Positions 1-8,357 of a DNA stretch of 64,000 bases are shown in pieces. The DNA is taken from the NCBI RefSeq assembly GCF_902779965.1, contig NZ_CACZDK010000008.1, forward strand, positions 62,001 to 126,000, read 5' to 3'. Positions within the stretch are counted from its first letter, which is position 1, and every line of letters starts with the position of its first letter. Origin of the DNA: Fibrobacter succinogenes (GTDB taxonomy: Bacteria > Fibrobacterota > Fibrobacteria > Fibrobacterales > Fibrobacteraceae). Both the position numbers and the translations under genes were made by a program. The notes under the pieces were generated by a model that was not told the DNA's origin, made no database searches, and saw only the letters and a list, made by a program, of their open reading frames with translations.

Positions 1-2
1 AT

Positions 3-1277
3 GGCGAAAAAATGCCTTCTGTACGCAGAATGGCGGAACGCCTTGGGCTTTCGGTCAATACGGTTCACAGGGCGTACAAGCTGTTGGCAATTGATGGTCG
101 TATCCAGCTGGTCCATGGCAAAGGTTGTTTTTGGGGTGCTGCTCCGTCGTTCGATGTAAAGCCCGAAGAGAGTGTGTATTCGGTTGTCGAGCGCCTGTTC
201 CAAAACGACTTAGATAGCGGCTTCCTCAATGCTTTTGACGAACTTCCGTCGTGCAAGGAGCTTTCGAGCCGTTACGCCGTTTCGCCGTACATCGTCAAAA
301 AATTTTTATTGCAAAAAAGTGCGCAGGGAATTTTGCGCCATGTCGGGCATCGTTTCTTTTTTAGCGAAGAGCGCCCGATTGGAAAATCGAATTACGTTTT
401 ATTTGTACACCGCTCAGACGAATTTGGTCGTTTGAAAATTGAATCGGAGCGCGAATCGGATGTGTTCCGCACGTTTGCGCAGATTGCTGCGGAACAGAAA
501 ATTGCGGTGAAGTTTATCGGATACCACGAATCGTCGAACCAATTCTTTTTGTCGGATGGTCGCGTTTATACAATCAAGAACGATGTGCATTGTTTGGGCG
601 TGTTCCTTTCGACATGGCTTGTCTATGATGCATCAAAGTTGTTTGCGTATTTTGCAACTTTCAAAAATCCGATTTCGGTTTGGTGGGAATATGCACCGGA
701 CATGGTGCCAATGAGTGCGCGGAACAAGAAAAAGTGGGCGTTCTATAATGTGGCGTTTGGCAAAGAAGCGGGCGTGATTGTCGGTCGTTACCTCAAGAGC
801 AAAAATATGGGACCGGTCCATTATTTGTCACCATACCATGCTAGCTTTTGGTCGAAGGCGAGATTGCAAGGGTTGTTAGAGGCCGGGACGGATGTGGTTC
901 CGCTTGTCGATGATCGCTTTGCTTCTCCGTTTGACTTGATTGATGTCGCGAATCGCGGTGGCATAGATAGTCAAGTGCTTTTGAATAGCGTTCTTGAATC
1001 GCTTTTGAAAAAGGCTACTTTGGATAAATTTGTTTGTTCTAACGATAGAGTGGCGGCTTCGCTGATAGATTTTTTCAAAGCGAAAAAGTTGCCCACGCCG
1101 TACGTGGTGGGGTTTGACGATACGATTGAGAGCTACCGCTACGTATTTGACTCGTTTGCTTTCAACGTCGGGACGATGGTGAAAGAAGCGATTTATCACA
1201 TTGTGGCACCAACCATATATGCAGAACAGCGGCGCCAAATGCAGACGCCGCTGGGTAGAGTGGTCGAGAAACACTAG
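3..1277 (+). CDS. GntR-family regulator with LacI-like sensor domain, 5'-truncated
   Basis: The N-terminus reads GEKMPSVRRMAERLGLS, matching the interior of a GntR winged helix (family pattern PG..LPSVRELA..L..S..TV). The Met at position 12 is therefore internal and the true start lies left of the window. The helix-turn-helix is followed by a second HTH-like stretch (about residues 75-110) and a roughly 280-residue region resembling the periplasmic-binding-protein sensor of LacI/GalR regulators, ending in VVGFDDTIESYRY. No aminotransferase (MocR) domain is present. The ligand cannot be named; a sugar or oligosaccharide is plausible from the sensor type and the nearby GH8 gene, but the two genes converge, so this is weak. 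It ends 134 bp before the convergent GH8 gene. Confidence 0.85.
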   Translation, partial: GEKMPSVRRMAERLGLSVNTVHRAYKLLAIDGRIQLVHGKGCFWGAAPSFDVKPEESVYSVVERLFQNDLDSGFLNAFDELPSCKELSSRYAVSPYIVKKFLLQKSAQGILRHVGHRFFFSEERPIGKSNYVLFVHRSDEFGRLKIESERESDVFRTFAQIAAEQKIAVKFIGYHESSNQFFLSDGRVYTIKNDVHCLGVFLSTWLVYDASKLFAYFATFKNPISVWWEYAPDMVPMSARNKKKWAFYNVAFGKEAGVIVGRYLKSKNMGPVHYLSPYHASFWSKARLQGLLEAGTDVVPLVDDRFASPFDLIDVANRGGIDSQVLLNSVLESLLKKATLDKFVCSNDRVAASLIDFFKAKKLPTPYVVGFDDTIESYRYVFDSFAFNVGTMVKEAIYHIVAPTIYAEQRRQMQTPLGRVVEKH

Positions 1278-1311
1278 GTTTTACAGAAGAACGTACGCAT
1301 CTTCGTCACCC

Positions 1312-1397
1312 AGAACGTAGCGAAGGGTCCAGTTAAGTCTCGTTACGCAATACAAGACTTTACTGGATCCTTCGGGCTATTAGCCCGAAGGATGACG
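1312..1397. repeat. Interspersed 'GGATCC-TTCG / GGATGAC' palindromic repeat
   Basis: This convergent intergenic segment has an 11-bp near-perfect inverted repeat (CCTTCGGGCTA at 1369-1379 and TAGCCCGAAGG at 1381-1391) flanked by GTCACCC at one end and GGATGAC at the other. Related units occur near 6415, 12105, 22632, 23348, 26945, 41220 and 51697. With no T-tract it is not a typical terminator, but it lies between two convergent genes and may act as one. Confidence 0.7.
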
Positions 1398-1411
1398 TAA
1401 TGCAATAAAAA

Positions 1412-2530
1412 TCAAACGTTAAATTTCCCGGAGCAGGCGAGGAGTCCGAGCATATACAGGAGTCCGTCGTAGTAACGCCAGAGTCCGGTCGGAATTTCCA
1501 TGTTCCAGAGGTCTTCGGCGAACGGCTTGATAAGCGGATCGCCTGCAGGGAGTGCGACAGTTGATGCCGCGTTCATGGCAATCAGGCCGCCCGTGGCAAG
1601 TCTTGCCTCGCGCGGGAACGCGCTCCCGTCGACACGCATGTCGGCGAGGTACGGGCGACGCCCGTGGAGGTAGCCGAGAATTTTTCGGACTGCAGAAATT
1701 TCCCATTCGCTCACATCGGCACGTTCGCCTTTGTCTTGCAATGTGGCGGCGTCAAGTCCGATATTCCATACAACGCGCCAAGCGTCTCCGCAGAAACAGT
1801 CGCTTTCCGGGTGCCAAGGCGTTTTCTTGGGCGTTCCGTCAAATTCGCTGTAGTCGGCGGCAAGTCCCGTGACCGGATGGCAAGCTTTTTTCAAGTAGGC
1901 TACGCTGTTGTCCGCAATCTTGTTCCAAATTTCATCGCCGCTTGCTTCACCATACATTCTGTAGAATGCGACCGTGTTGTAGCTCGGGTCGGTGTAATCG
2001 TTGCCTTTCATGGGTGAGAATCGCACGAGGCCTGCGTTCACGTCCATCATCGTGTACACGTCGCCTGCTTGCGGCTTGTGAGCCATGTCATTGATGAGCT
2101 CGACGGCGTCGCACTTGTATTGTTCGTTTTTGAAAATCTTGGCAGCGTAAAGGAGCGCTGCAGCAAAGTATTCTTCGCCATCTGGGGCGGCACCCGGGTC
2201 CATCATCGTGAAATCGGCGGTCGAAACTTGCCAAGAGTAATAACCGGCGAGGTCACCTTCGGTGTTCTTCATGTGCGTCTTGGAGAATTTCCAAAGCTTG
2301 TCGAAAAGGTCCTGCTTGCCGAGGAGAGCGGCAACTGTCATACCGTAGCTCATGCCTTCGGAGCGGATGTCGTTGTGGCCGATATCCACGATGTACGCCA
2401 TGTCATTGCCTTTGTCAAAGCAAATGCGTTCGTTTTCGCGGTCGCCTTCAAACAGTTGCGTGAATGCCTTGTTGAGTTTTGCCTCGATTTCGGCGGGAGT
2501 CTTACCAATTTCTTCAAAAATGTTTCTCAT
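1412..2530 (-). CDS. GH8 reducing-end xylose-releasing exo-oligoxylanase-like enzyme
   Basis: The whole 372-residue protein fits glycoside hydrolase family 8, an (alpha/alpha)6 barrel. It carries the block around NDIRSEGMSYGM, in which Glu58 would be the general acid, followed by YYSW near 97-100, PDGEEYFAAAL near 116-126 and a late GDAWRV block whose Asp249 is a candidate general base. Length and block order match the Rex subgroup, which removes the reducing-end xylose from xylo-oligosaccharides. No signal peptide or carbohydrate-binding module is visible, so it probably works in the cytoplasm on imported xylo-oligomers. No clear Shine-Dalgarno precedes the ATG. Subfamily assignment rests on remembered motifs, not a search. 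Confidence 0.85.
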   Translation of the reverse strand: MRNIFEEIGKTPAEIEAKLNKAFTQLFEGDRENERICFDKGNDMAYIVDIGHNDIRSEGMSYGMTVAALLGKQDLFDKLWKFSKTHMKNTEGDLAGYYSWQVSTADFTMMDPGAAPDGEEYFAAALLYAAKIFKNEQYKCDAVELINDMAHKPQAGDVYTMMDVNAGLVRFSPMKGNDYTDPSYNTVAFYRMYGEASGDEIWNKIADNSVAYLKKACHPVTGLAADYSEFDGTPKKTPWHPESDCFCGDAWRVVWNIGLDAATLQDKGERADVSEWEISAVRKILGYLHGRRPYLADMRVDGSAFPREARLATGGLIAMNAASTVALPAGDPLIKPFAEDLWNMEIPTGLWRYYDGLLYMLGLLACSGKFNV

Positions 2531-2774
2531 GACAAGTAAAATAGAAATGTATTGGGCCGCCGTCCTGTTTGCAAGGTGAAATATTTAAAAAGTGTTGTGG
2601 GTGTTTCTCTCAATGCTTGAATTATTGCCATGATTGAATTTTCGCGACATTTGTGAAAAAAATTAAATGTTCAAATAAAATTGAAAATGTCATGATTTGA
2701 CATTCGATAATTCTATATTCATTAAAAATAGATAATCCCGTTTTTTTTTGCATGTAGGCGGGAAAGGAGAGAAA

Positions 2775-3311
2775 ATGAAGAATGTTGAAGAAAAAATATT
2801 AACGATTCGCAATGAACGTGTTATCTTGGATTGTGATGTAGCCAGTCTCTATGGCGTACCTACAAAAGAAATAAATCAAGCCGTTAGGAATAATCCAGAA
2901 AAATTCCCCAAGGGGTACATATTCCAAACGACGGATGATGAAAAAAGTGAGGTGGTAAAAAATTTTGACCACCTCGAGAAGCTGAAATATAGTCCTGTTA
3001 ATCCAACTGCATTTACAGAACGTGGCTTATATATGCTAGCTACGATATTAAAGGGAAAAATTGCTGTTCAGACAACGATAAGTATCATAGATACTTTTGT
3101 TGAAATTAGGGAATTGTCTCGTGCTGTAGCTAGTATTCCCCATGTCGTAGATGAATCGGAACGAAAGTCTTTGTTAAAACGTAGCGGAGAAATTATTTCA
3201 AATGTTCTTACTAGTGATTTGGAAGAATCCGAAACAGAAACTGAAATAGAATTGAATTTGGCTATGCTTAAGATAAAACATAAAGTTAAAAAGGAACGTC
3301 AACGAAACTAA
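2775..3311 (+). CDS. ORF6N-domain protein (phage-type regulator)
   Basis: The first 90 or so residues match the ORF6N domain found in phage antirepressor-like proteins: IRNERVILDCDVASLYGV, then T.EINQAVRNN..KFP..YIF and a later FTERGLYMLATIL. The C-terminal half is charged and helical with no recognised domain. An ATG at 2748 is in frame, but GGAGAG sits just upstream of the ATG at 2775, so the later start is chosen (178 residues). The gene and its 240-bp upstream region are AT-rich compared with neighbours, and no other phage gene is nearby, which suggests a transferred orphan. Such proteins are usually DNA-binding regulators; the target is unknown. Confidence 0.75.
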   Translation: MKNVEEKILTIRNERVILDCDVASLYGVPTKEINQAVRNNPEKFPKGYIFQTTDDEKSEVVKNFDHLEKLKYSPVNPTAFTERGLYMLATILKGKIAVQTTISIIDTFVEIRELSRAVASIPHVVDESERKSLLKRSGEIISNVLTSDLEESETETEIELNLAMLKIKHKVKKERQRN

Positions 3312-3335
3312 AAACGCCCGCATTTCTGCGAGCGT
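3310..3335. terminator. Bidirectional terminator between ORF6N gene and rpsD
   Basis: The hairpin is ACGCCCGCA-TTTC-TGCGAGCGT with one mismatch. It has an A-run on the left, giving a T-run for minus-strand transcripts from rpsD, and a short T-run on the right. Confidence 0.75.
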
Positions 3336-3373
3336 CTTTAAAAGCTTGAGTCTTCTTGGCTCTAAGCGGGTTA

Positions 3374-3979
3374 CTACCTGGAGTAGTATTCCACGACGAG
3401 CTGTTCTTCGAGCTTGACCGGGATCTGGTCGCGGAGCGGGAGCTTCACGAGAGTACCCTGCATCTTGCCGAGATCGACAGACAAGTATTCCGGAGCAGCA
3501 GCTGCAGAAGCGATTGCTTCCTTGATCTGCACGTGTTCCTTAGACTGTTCACGAACGGCAACCACGTCGCCAGCCTTGATGAGGCGGCTCGGAGAGAAGC
3601 TACGAACACCGTTCACAGTGAAGTGACCGTGTGCTACGTACTGACGAGCAGCGAATATCGTACGGGCAAAACCCATGCGGTAGACGACTGCGTCAAGACG
3701 AGTTTCGAGCAAGATCATCAGGTTATCACCTGCAGAACCTTCACGACGGTTAGCTTCCTTGTATGCCTTGGCAAGCTGAGCTTCGGAAATGTTGTAGGTG
3801 AAACGAAGACGCTGCTTTTCGACCAACTGCTGCTTGTAAACGGAAGCAGACTTCTTGCGGGTCTGACCATGCTGGCCAGGTGCGAAGTTGCGGCGGTCGA
3901 GAGCCTTTTGAGTCTTCTGAGAAACGGCAACGCCGAGAGAGCGTGCTACTTTACCTTTAGGTCCGCGGAAGGAGGACAT
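3374..3979 (-). CDS. rpsD: 30S ribosomal protein S4
   Basis: This primary rRNA-binding protein of the small subunit nucleates 16S 5'-domain assembly and in some bacteria autoregulates its operon. The 201-residue protein has the N-terminal PGQHGQTRKKSA..YKQQL..KQRLR segment and the S4 RNA-binding domain (LETRLDAVVYRMGFA...ARQYVAHGHFTVNG) at about 90-150. The N-terminus lacks the zinc-binding cysteines of the C+ form, so this is the C- version. It stands alone with its own upstream region rather than in the rpsM-rpsK-rpoA cluster. AGAGG lies just before the ATG. A terminator follows at 3310-3335. Confidence 0.97.
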   Translation of the reverse strand: MSSFRGPKGKVARSLGVAVSQKTQKALDRRNFAPGQHGQTRKKSASVYKQQLVEKQRLRFTYNISEAQLAKAYKEANRREGSAGDNLMILLETRLDAVVYRMGFARTIFAARQYVAHGHFTVNGVRSFSPSRLIKAGDVVAVREQSKEHVQIKEAIASAAAAPEYLSVDLGKMQGTLVKLPLRDQIPVKLEEQLVVEYYSR

Positions 3980-4076
3980 ATTTACCTCTTTGAGGAAGCT
4001 CTTTGGTTACGCTTACAAGTTGGCAGAGCTTGGCACGACTTGCAAGATTTGGACTTCAAATTTAGTCAAATGTTCA

Positions 4077-4820
4077 CTACTTGTCAACAGAATCTGGGCA
4101 TTTCTCGAAGACGAATGGGTTGTGATCGCCTTGGACCTTGAAAATGCGGCGGTCGCGTTCACATTCGCGCTCGGTGACGGGGTACATCTTGTCCCAGGTT
4201 TCGAAAAGCCTGCGGTCTTGCTTGGAGAGGTTGATGTTGTAGGTCTTTTCCATGTAGAAATGCACGCGGGCGATTAAGCCTCGGACTTCTTTGCGGGGTT
4301 GGACCTTCTTGTCCTTGAAATCCACGATGGTTTCACACTCGCCGTACATGGGAACTGGGTTGTTCGTCCATTGGCTGAACATAAAGTTGCTGCGGTCTCC
4401 GTTCACTTCGCCGATGGCGGGGTAGAGGTTGTGGAGGTCGCCTTCCATGATTTTGAACGTGGTGTCGTTTGCGCTGCAATTTTTGCGGCCACCGTCACGC
4501 CAGCAGGGGAGGTGCTGGCCCATGTTGTGGGCGGTGACGATGTGTTCCCATTCGATGCGTTGGGTGCGCTTGAAGCTCTTGCGTTTTTCGTTTTCGCGCG
4601 GCTTGTAATTGCAGGTGCTAAAGTCGACTTTCTTTTTGTCGAGGTAGCGGCATCCGCAGTAGAGGGTCTCCTGGAGCTCACCGTAGTAGATGCGCCGCAT
4701 TTGCTTGCCCGCATCGCGGTAGTTGTAGTGCTGTTGTGCGGCCAGAGGATCGACTTTGGCGAAGGATGTTGCTGCAAAAATGCAGAAAAGCAAAGCGACA
4801 GCGCTTGCTGAAACTTTCAT
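4077..4820 (-). CDS. Secreted endonuclease I (EndA/NucM-like) DNase
   Basis: This is a family of periplasmic or extracellular non-specific DNases. The mature part contains RIEWEHIVTAHNMG (candidate catalytic His93) and MEGDLHNLYPAIGEVNGDRSN, the two hallmark blocks of endonuclease I. The start is placed at MKVSASAVALLF because a typical signal peptide begins there (cleavage near SFA-KVD, about residue 21). The longer reading adds 28 residues from repeat-rich sequence. Several cysteines (CGCRYL, STCNY, LPCW, KNCS) could form disulfides, consistent with export. The likely role is nutrient scavenging or extracellular DNA removal. It is transcribed divergently from folC. Confidence 0.88.
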   Translation of the reverse strand: MKVSASAVALLFCIFAATSFAKVDPLAAQQHYNYRDAGKQMRRIYYGELQETLYCGCRYLDKKKVDFSTCNYKPRENEKRKSFKRTQRIEWEHIVTAHNMGQHLPCWRDGGRKNCSANDTTFKIMEGDLHNLYPAIGEVNGDRSNFMFSQWTNNPVPMYGECETIVDFKDKKVQPRKEVRGLIARVHFYMEKTYNINLSKQDRRLFETWDKMYPVTERECERDRRIFKVQGDHNPFVFEKCPDSVDK

Positions 4821-4862
4821 ATAATTAAAACCTCGTGTTGTGTGTGATAGAAATGTAATCAT

Positions 4863-4950
4863 TTTAGTGGTTAGTATGCAGTGGTTAGTAAACAGGATTG
4901 CCAAAAGAACGTTCTTATTGCAATCCTAACCACTAACCACCAACCACTGC
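4863..4950. repeat. Palindromic GTGGTTAGT repeat, copy 1
   Basis: The unit is a long imperfect inverted repeat: GTGGTTAGT, then GGATTGC, the palindromic core AAGAACGTTCTT at about 4905-4916, GCAATCC, then CCTAACCACTAACCACC. A second full copy is at 21990-22125 with matched changes in both arms. Shorter versions are at 37400-37432, 46098-46124 and 47111-47183. It lies in the endA/folC divergent region. Confidence 0.85.
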
Positions 4951-5039
4951 TTACTGTGGCGATGCCTTGCTTTCACTGCTCATTGCTATATTCTCTCGTC
5001 TCTGGTCTTTCGTCTCTTGTCTTTTCTATATTGTTGCCC

Positions 5040-6332
5040 ATGATTCAGAACGGATTGGAATATTTGAATTCCCGCCTCATTTTCGGGATGATGCCTGGGC
5101 TTGCTTCTACACGTAAACTTTGCGAAGCTCTTGGGAATCCTCAGAAAAAGTTCAAGACAATTCATGTTGTGGGTACGAACGGCAAGGGATCCACGAGCTA
5201 TTATCTTTCTGGAATTTTGCAGGCGCATGGCGTCAAGACGGGGCTTTATACGAGTCCGCATTTGGTGAGCATGCGCGAACGCATTCGTGTAAATGATTTG
5301 CCGATTGACGATGGCTCGCTTGACCGCTTGATTATGCAGGTCAAGGCGGCAGCCGAAAAAGCTCAAGTGGAACCGACGTTCTTTGAAGTTTTAACGATTG
5401 TGGCGTTCCTCTATTATGCCGAACAACATATCGATGTTGCCGTTCTTGAAGCGGGCATGGGCGGTCGCTTGGACAGTACTGCCGTTGCCGATGGCGAACT
5501 GATTGTGCTCACGAGCATTGGGCTAGAGCACACGGAAGTTCTTGGTAGCACGGAATCTGCAATTCTTAAGGAAAAAATGGGTGTTGCAGGTTCTGCACAA
5601 AGTATTCTATCGAATGGTCGTGGCAAGACTTTTGTTCTTGGTGGTCTGAGTGAAGCGCTAATTGCTGAAGCTAATGTTTATGCGGCCTCGCACGGATGCT
5701 CTTGTGTTGTTCCCGAGATTCGTAATGATGTCGAACTTCCAAATTTAGGACAACATTACATTGAAAATGCAAGCCTTTCGCTCAAGGCGGCGGAGCTGTT
5801 CTTGAATAATTTTGATGAAACTCTTGCACTCAAGACTCTCTCGACGCGTTCTTGGGCGGGCCGTATGCAAAAGCTGATCGATGCAAACGGCGTGACGAAG
5901 TTTGTTCTAGATGGCGCTCATAATTCCCATGCGGTTCGTCGCTTGGTCGAAGCGTTGGATAAGTATTACCCGGAACAAAAGTTCCATTGCGTTTTCGGCG
6001 CTCTCCGCGATAAGGATGTGGGCGAAATGTTAAAGCTCATGGCTCCGCATGTAAGCCATTGGCATATCACGCGTACACCGTACCCGCGATTCCGCGAACT
6101 GGAAGACTTGCAGGCGGAACTTGAAAAACTCGGGTTGCACGTTGCGAGTGCAGGTGAGTTCTCGCGAGAATATCTGGATGAGATCGCTGCAAGCGTGGGC
6201 GAGAGTTCGACTCCGATTCTTATTACGGGTAGCCTTTATATGATAGGGGCGACCGTGCAGGCGCTCAAGGATGACTTTGATGGGTTGAGCTTCTTCCGTG
6301 GGATGAAGCCTACCACCAACGAACATCGTTAA
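5040..6332 (+). CDS. folC: Folylpolyglutamate synthase / dihydrofolate synthase
   Basis: This Mur-ligase-like enzyme adds glutamate to dihydropteroate or to folates with ATP. The P-loop GTNGKGST is at residues 45-52. Further family blocks are TSPHLVSMRERIRVN, FFEVLTIVAFLYYA, EAGMGGRLDSTAV and SIGLEHTEVLG, then the C-terminal LDGAHNSHAVRRLVEAL. The ATG at 5040 gives 430 residues, the usual length. The open frame continues 53 codons upstream, but only through repeats and pyrimidine-rich filler. No Shine-Dalgarno is evident before the chosen ATG. A bidirectional terminator follows at 6456. Confidence 0.95.
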   Translation: MIQNGLEYLNSRLIFGMMPGLASTRKLCEALGNPQKKFKTIHVVGTNGKGSTSYYLSGILQAHGVKTGLYTSPHLVSMRERIRVNDLPIDDGSLDRLIMQVKAAAEKAQVEPTFFEVLTIVAFLYYAEQHIDVAVLEAGMGGRLDSTAVADGELIVLTSIGLEHTEVLGSTESAILKEKMGVAGSAQSILSNGRGKTFVLGGLSEALIAEANVYAASHGCSCVVPEIRNDVELPNLGQHYIENASLSLKAAELFLNNFDETLALKTLSTRSWAGRMQKLIDANGVTKFVLDGAHNSHAVRRLVEALDKYYPEQKFHCVFGALRDKDVGEMLKLMAPHVSHWHITRTPYPRFRELEDLQAELEKLGLHVASAGEFSREYLDEIAASVGESSTPILITGSLYMIGATVQALKDDFDGLSFFRGMKPTTNEHR

Positions 6333-6344
6333 GAAGAAAATGAC

Positions 6345-6446
6345 TGGATGGGGCTACGCCCCAACTCTTTGGCTTGGTTATGCCCATGCAAGCATGGGCG
6401 CAACACTCGCCTCTGAGTTGTCTTCGGGGCTCAGGATGACGTTGTG
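6345..6446. repeat. Cluster of short palindromes after folC
   Basis: GGGGCTACGCCCC near 6350 and GCCCATGCAAGCATGGGC near 6379 are simple inverted repeats. They are followed by CTTCGGGGCTCAGGATGAC, a member of the GGATGAC repeat family. No gene is visible. Confidence 0.5.
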
Positions 6447-6455
6447 AAAAAAAAG

Positions 6456-6477
6456 GACCTTGGCAAATGCCAAGGTC
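6456..6477. terminator. Bidirectional terminator between folC and LPP20-type gene
   Basis: Perfect stem GACCTTGGC / GCCAAGGTC with loop AAAT. An A-run lies on the left and TTTT on the right, so it can serve both convergent genes. Confidence 0.9.
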
Positions 6478-6505
6478 TTTTAAGTCGCTTGAAATTTAAA
6501 CGAAA

Positions 6506-7048
6506 TTAGTCGTCCATTTCGTCAAGTTCTGCGTAAGCCTTTTCAGCAGCGGCGCGAATCTTTTCCACTTCGGCCTTCTTTTCCTGCTGTTCGAGCATCT
6601 TGATGTATTCGGAGACGAGGTCAGAGTCAAGCGTCATCACGCCATAAACCTTGAACTTGCCATCAGCAGTGGTTTCGACCTTGACATCGCTGAGCGTTGC
6701 ACCGTTGAGGCGCTGGCTAACAGCAGTCTTGGACGTGCTCTGGAAGTGTTCTGCAATTTCATCGCTCACATCTTCCTTGAAGTTCTTGACCAAAGCCTTG
6801 GTCTGAGCGTCGATAGACTTGGCGAGGTCTACGCGGGCGTTCTGATCAGCCTTTTCGTAGGCAATCTGTTCGTCAGCAGATTCTCCGATGCCGATACCAG
6901 CCGGGATGTGCTGCTTGAGATAGCTCTTCTTCTGCATCTGCATTTCGATGAGAAGGCTAGCTTGCTTTTCTTGCGGTGTCTGCGGAGGATTGCTAGAACA
7001 ACCAGCGAACATTGCTGCAAGGGCGAGACATGCGATGAGTTTTTTCAT
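6506..7048 (-). CDS. LPP20-family outer-membrane lipoprotein
   Basis: The N-terminus is a lipoprotein signal peptide ending in FAGC (Cys17). The mature chain resembles the LPP20 family, with GIGES..E..AYEKADQNARVDLAKSID, then conserved A-R-DLAK and LSDVKVETTADGKFKVYGVM. A Lys/Glu-rich helix of about 35 residues closes the protein. The start is set at MKKLIACL because AAGGAG lies immediately upstream. The function of the family is unclear, though it is often surface-exposed. It is divergent from the tol operon, sharing a 194-bp AT-rich spacer. Confidence 0.8.
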   Translation of the reverse strand: MKKLIACLALAAMFAGCSSNPPQTPQEKQASLLIEMQMQKKSYLKQHIPAGIGIGESADEQIAYEKADQNARVDLAKSIDAQTKALVKNFKEDVSDEIAEHFQSTSKTAVSQRLNGATLSDVKVETTADGKFKVYGVMTLDSDLVSEYIKMLEQQEKKAEVEKIRAAAEKAYAELDEMDD

Positions 7049-7196
7049 TGTTTTCTCCTTGGAATAAAAATCCATTAACATTGTTTTGTGATTTTAATAT
7101 ACAAAAAATATCATGTAAAAATGGAAATTTACGGTATTTGTCAAAAAAAGTGTTGATAATCGATAGGGCTTTACTTTTTATAGGGCTTTTTTGTAT

Positions 7197-7202
7197 TATA
7201 AT
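7197..7202 (+). promoter_or_regulatory. Candidate -10 element of the tol-pal operon
   Basis: TATAAT lies 40 bp upstream of the tolQ start in an AT-rich spacer. No convincing -35 at standard distance was identified, so this is tentative. Confidence 0.4.
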
Positions 7203-7242
7203 ATAGCTCGTATAATTGTGTAAAATTTTTTTGGAGGTTGTC

Positions 7243-7944
7243 TTGAACAATACTGTACCTGTTTGGCAAATGATTACGCAGTCCGATATTGTAACGATGA
7301 TTATTCTCGGAATCCTTGCCTTTATGTCGCTCGGCTCTTGGGGAATCATCATCGTGAAGTTCTTTAAGCACAAATCGAATTTGCGCGCTAATGCAAAGTT
7401 CTTTAAGGAGTTCGGCAAGCTTAAACGTTTTTCGGAACTGCAAAAGCTTTGCACCGTTTCAAATGATAGCGCATTGCGTTTGTTGAGCGTCGAAGTCTTG
7501 AACGAAGTATCTAAGTTCAAGGGAAAAGTGAGTTATGAATCCATTCAGCATCGTGCGTCGTTGCTCGAAGATGCTATCCAGCGTTCGATTGAAGGCATTC
7601 GCATGGGCGAGGATCGCTATTTGACTTTCTTGGCTACAAGCTCTAACTTGGCTCCGTTCTTTGGCTTGCTGGGTACTGTTTGGGGGATCATGATTGCGTT
7701 CTTCCAGATTGGTCATCACGGCTCTGCGGATTTGACTGTTGTCGCTCCGGGTATCGCTATGGCTCTTATTACGACGGTTGCTGGCCTCGTGGTTGCAATT
7801 CCTGCCTCTGCTGGGTACAATTACTTCACTTCGAAAAACGGAAGCAACGAAACATCGTACTATAATTTTGGCTCTCAAGTTTTAAGTTTGTTCAAAAGAG
7901 GGGACTTGCTTACTGTTGAAGGAGTTGCCGAGGAGGAAGCGTGA
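7243..7944 (+). CDS. tolQ: TolQ/MotA-ExbB proton channel protein
   Basis: This inner-membrane subunit of the TolQ-TolR motor uses proton flow to energise TolA during outer-membrane constriction. Three membrane segments are visible (about residues 15-38, 125-148 and 160-185). The ExbB/TolQ core is present: LATSSNLAPFFGLLGTVWGIM, then APGIAMALITTVAGLVVAIP. TTG at 7243 is chosen as start because GGAGG sits 5 bp upstream. This gives MNNTVPVWQMI, aligned with typical TolQ N-termini, whereas an upstream TTG at 7216 has no ribosome site. It overlaps tolR by 4 bp. Confidence 0.93.
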   Translation: MNNTVPVWQMITQSDIVTMIILGILAFMSLGSWGIIIVKFFKHKSNLRANAKFFKEFGKLKRFSELQKLCTVSNDSALRLLSVEVLNEVSKFKGKVSYESIQHRASLLEDAIQRSIEGIRMGEDRYLTFLATSSNLAPFFGLLGTVWGIMIAFFQIGHHGSADLTVVAPGIAMALITTVAGLVVAIPASAGYNYFTSKNGSNETSYYNFGSQVLSLFKRGDLLTVEGVAEEEA

Positions 7945-8357
7945 AACGCAGCCGCCGTAAGGACTTAAAGCAGGAACTGAACCTCACGAACATGATCGAT
8001 ATCGTGTTCGCTATCTTGATTGTGTTTATTTTGTGTGCACCGTTGATGAGCCAGGGAGTAAAGGTTAATCTCCCGCAAGTAAAGGCTCCAACGATGGAAC
8101 AACAGAAGCTTTTAAAAGTTTCGATCACCAAGAATCTGGAGATATTCATCGCTGATATGCAGGTGGATATGGAAAGTTTCGAAAGCATTTTCAAGTCGCT
8201 GTGGAATGGCGAGATGGCGGTGGTCATCAACTCGGACGAAGCAGTCAGCTATGGCTTTGTGATGAAGGTTGTGACTCAAGTGCAAAAACTTGGTGTAACG
8301 AAACTCGGTTTTTTGACGATGACCCCTAAAGACGAATTGGTAAATGAAAAGAAATAG
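7941..8357 (+). CDS. tolR: TolR/ExbD biopolymer transport protein
   Basis: TolR couples the TolQ channel to TolA. The 138-residue protein has a short basic N-terminus, one membrane anchor (about 18-38) with the conserved NLTNMIDIVFAILIVFIL pattern including the proton-carrying Asp, and a periplasmic domain ending in a LGVTKLGFLT-type strand. The GTG start overlaps the tolQ stop, implying translational coupling. The 3' end overlaps tolA by 14 bp. Confidence 0.93.
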   Translation: MKRSRRKDLKQELNLTNMIDIVFAILIVFILCAPLMSQGVKVNLPQVKAPTMEQQKLLKVSITKNLEIFIADMQVDMESFESIFKSLWNGEMAVVINSDEAVSYGFVMKVVTQVQKLGVTKLGFLTMTPKDELVNEKK

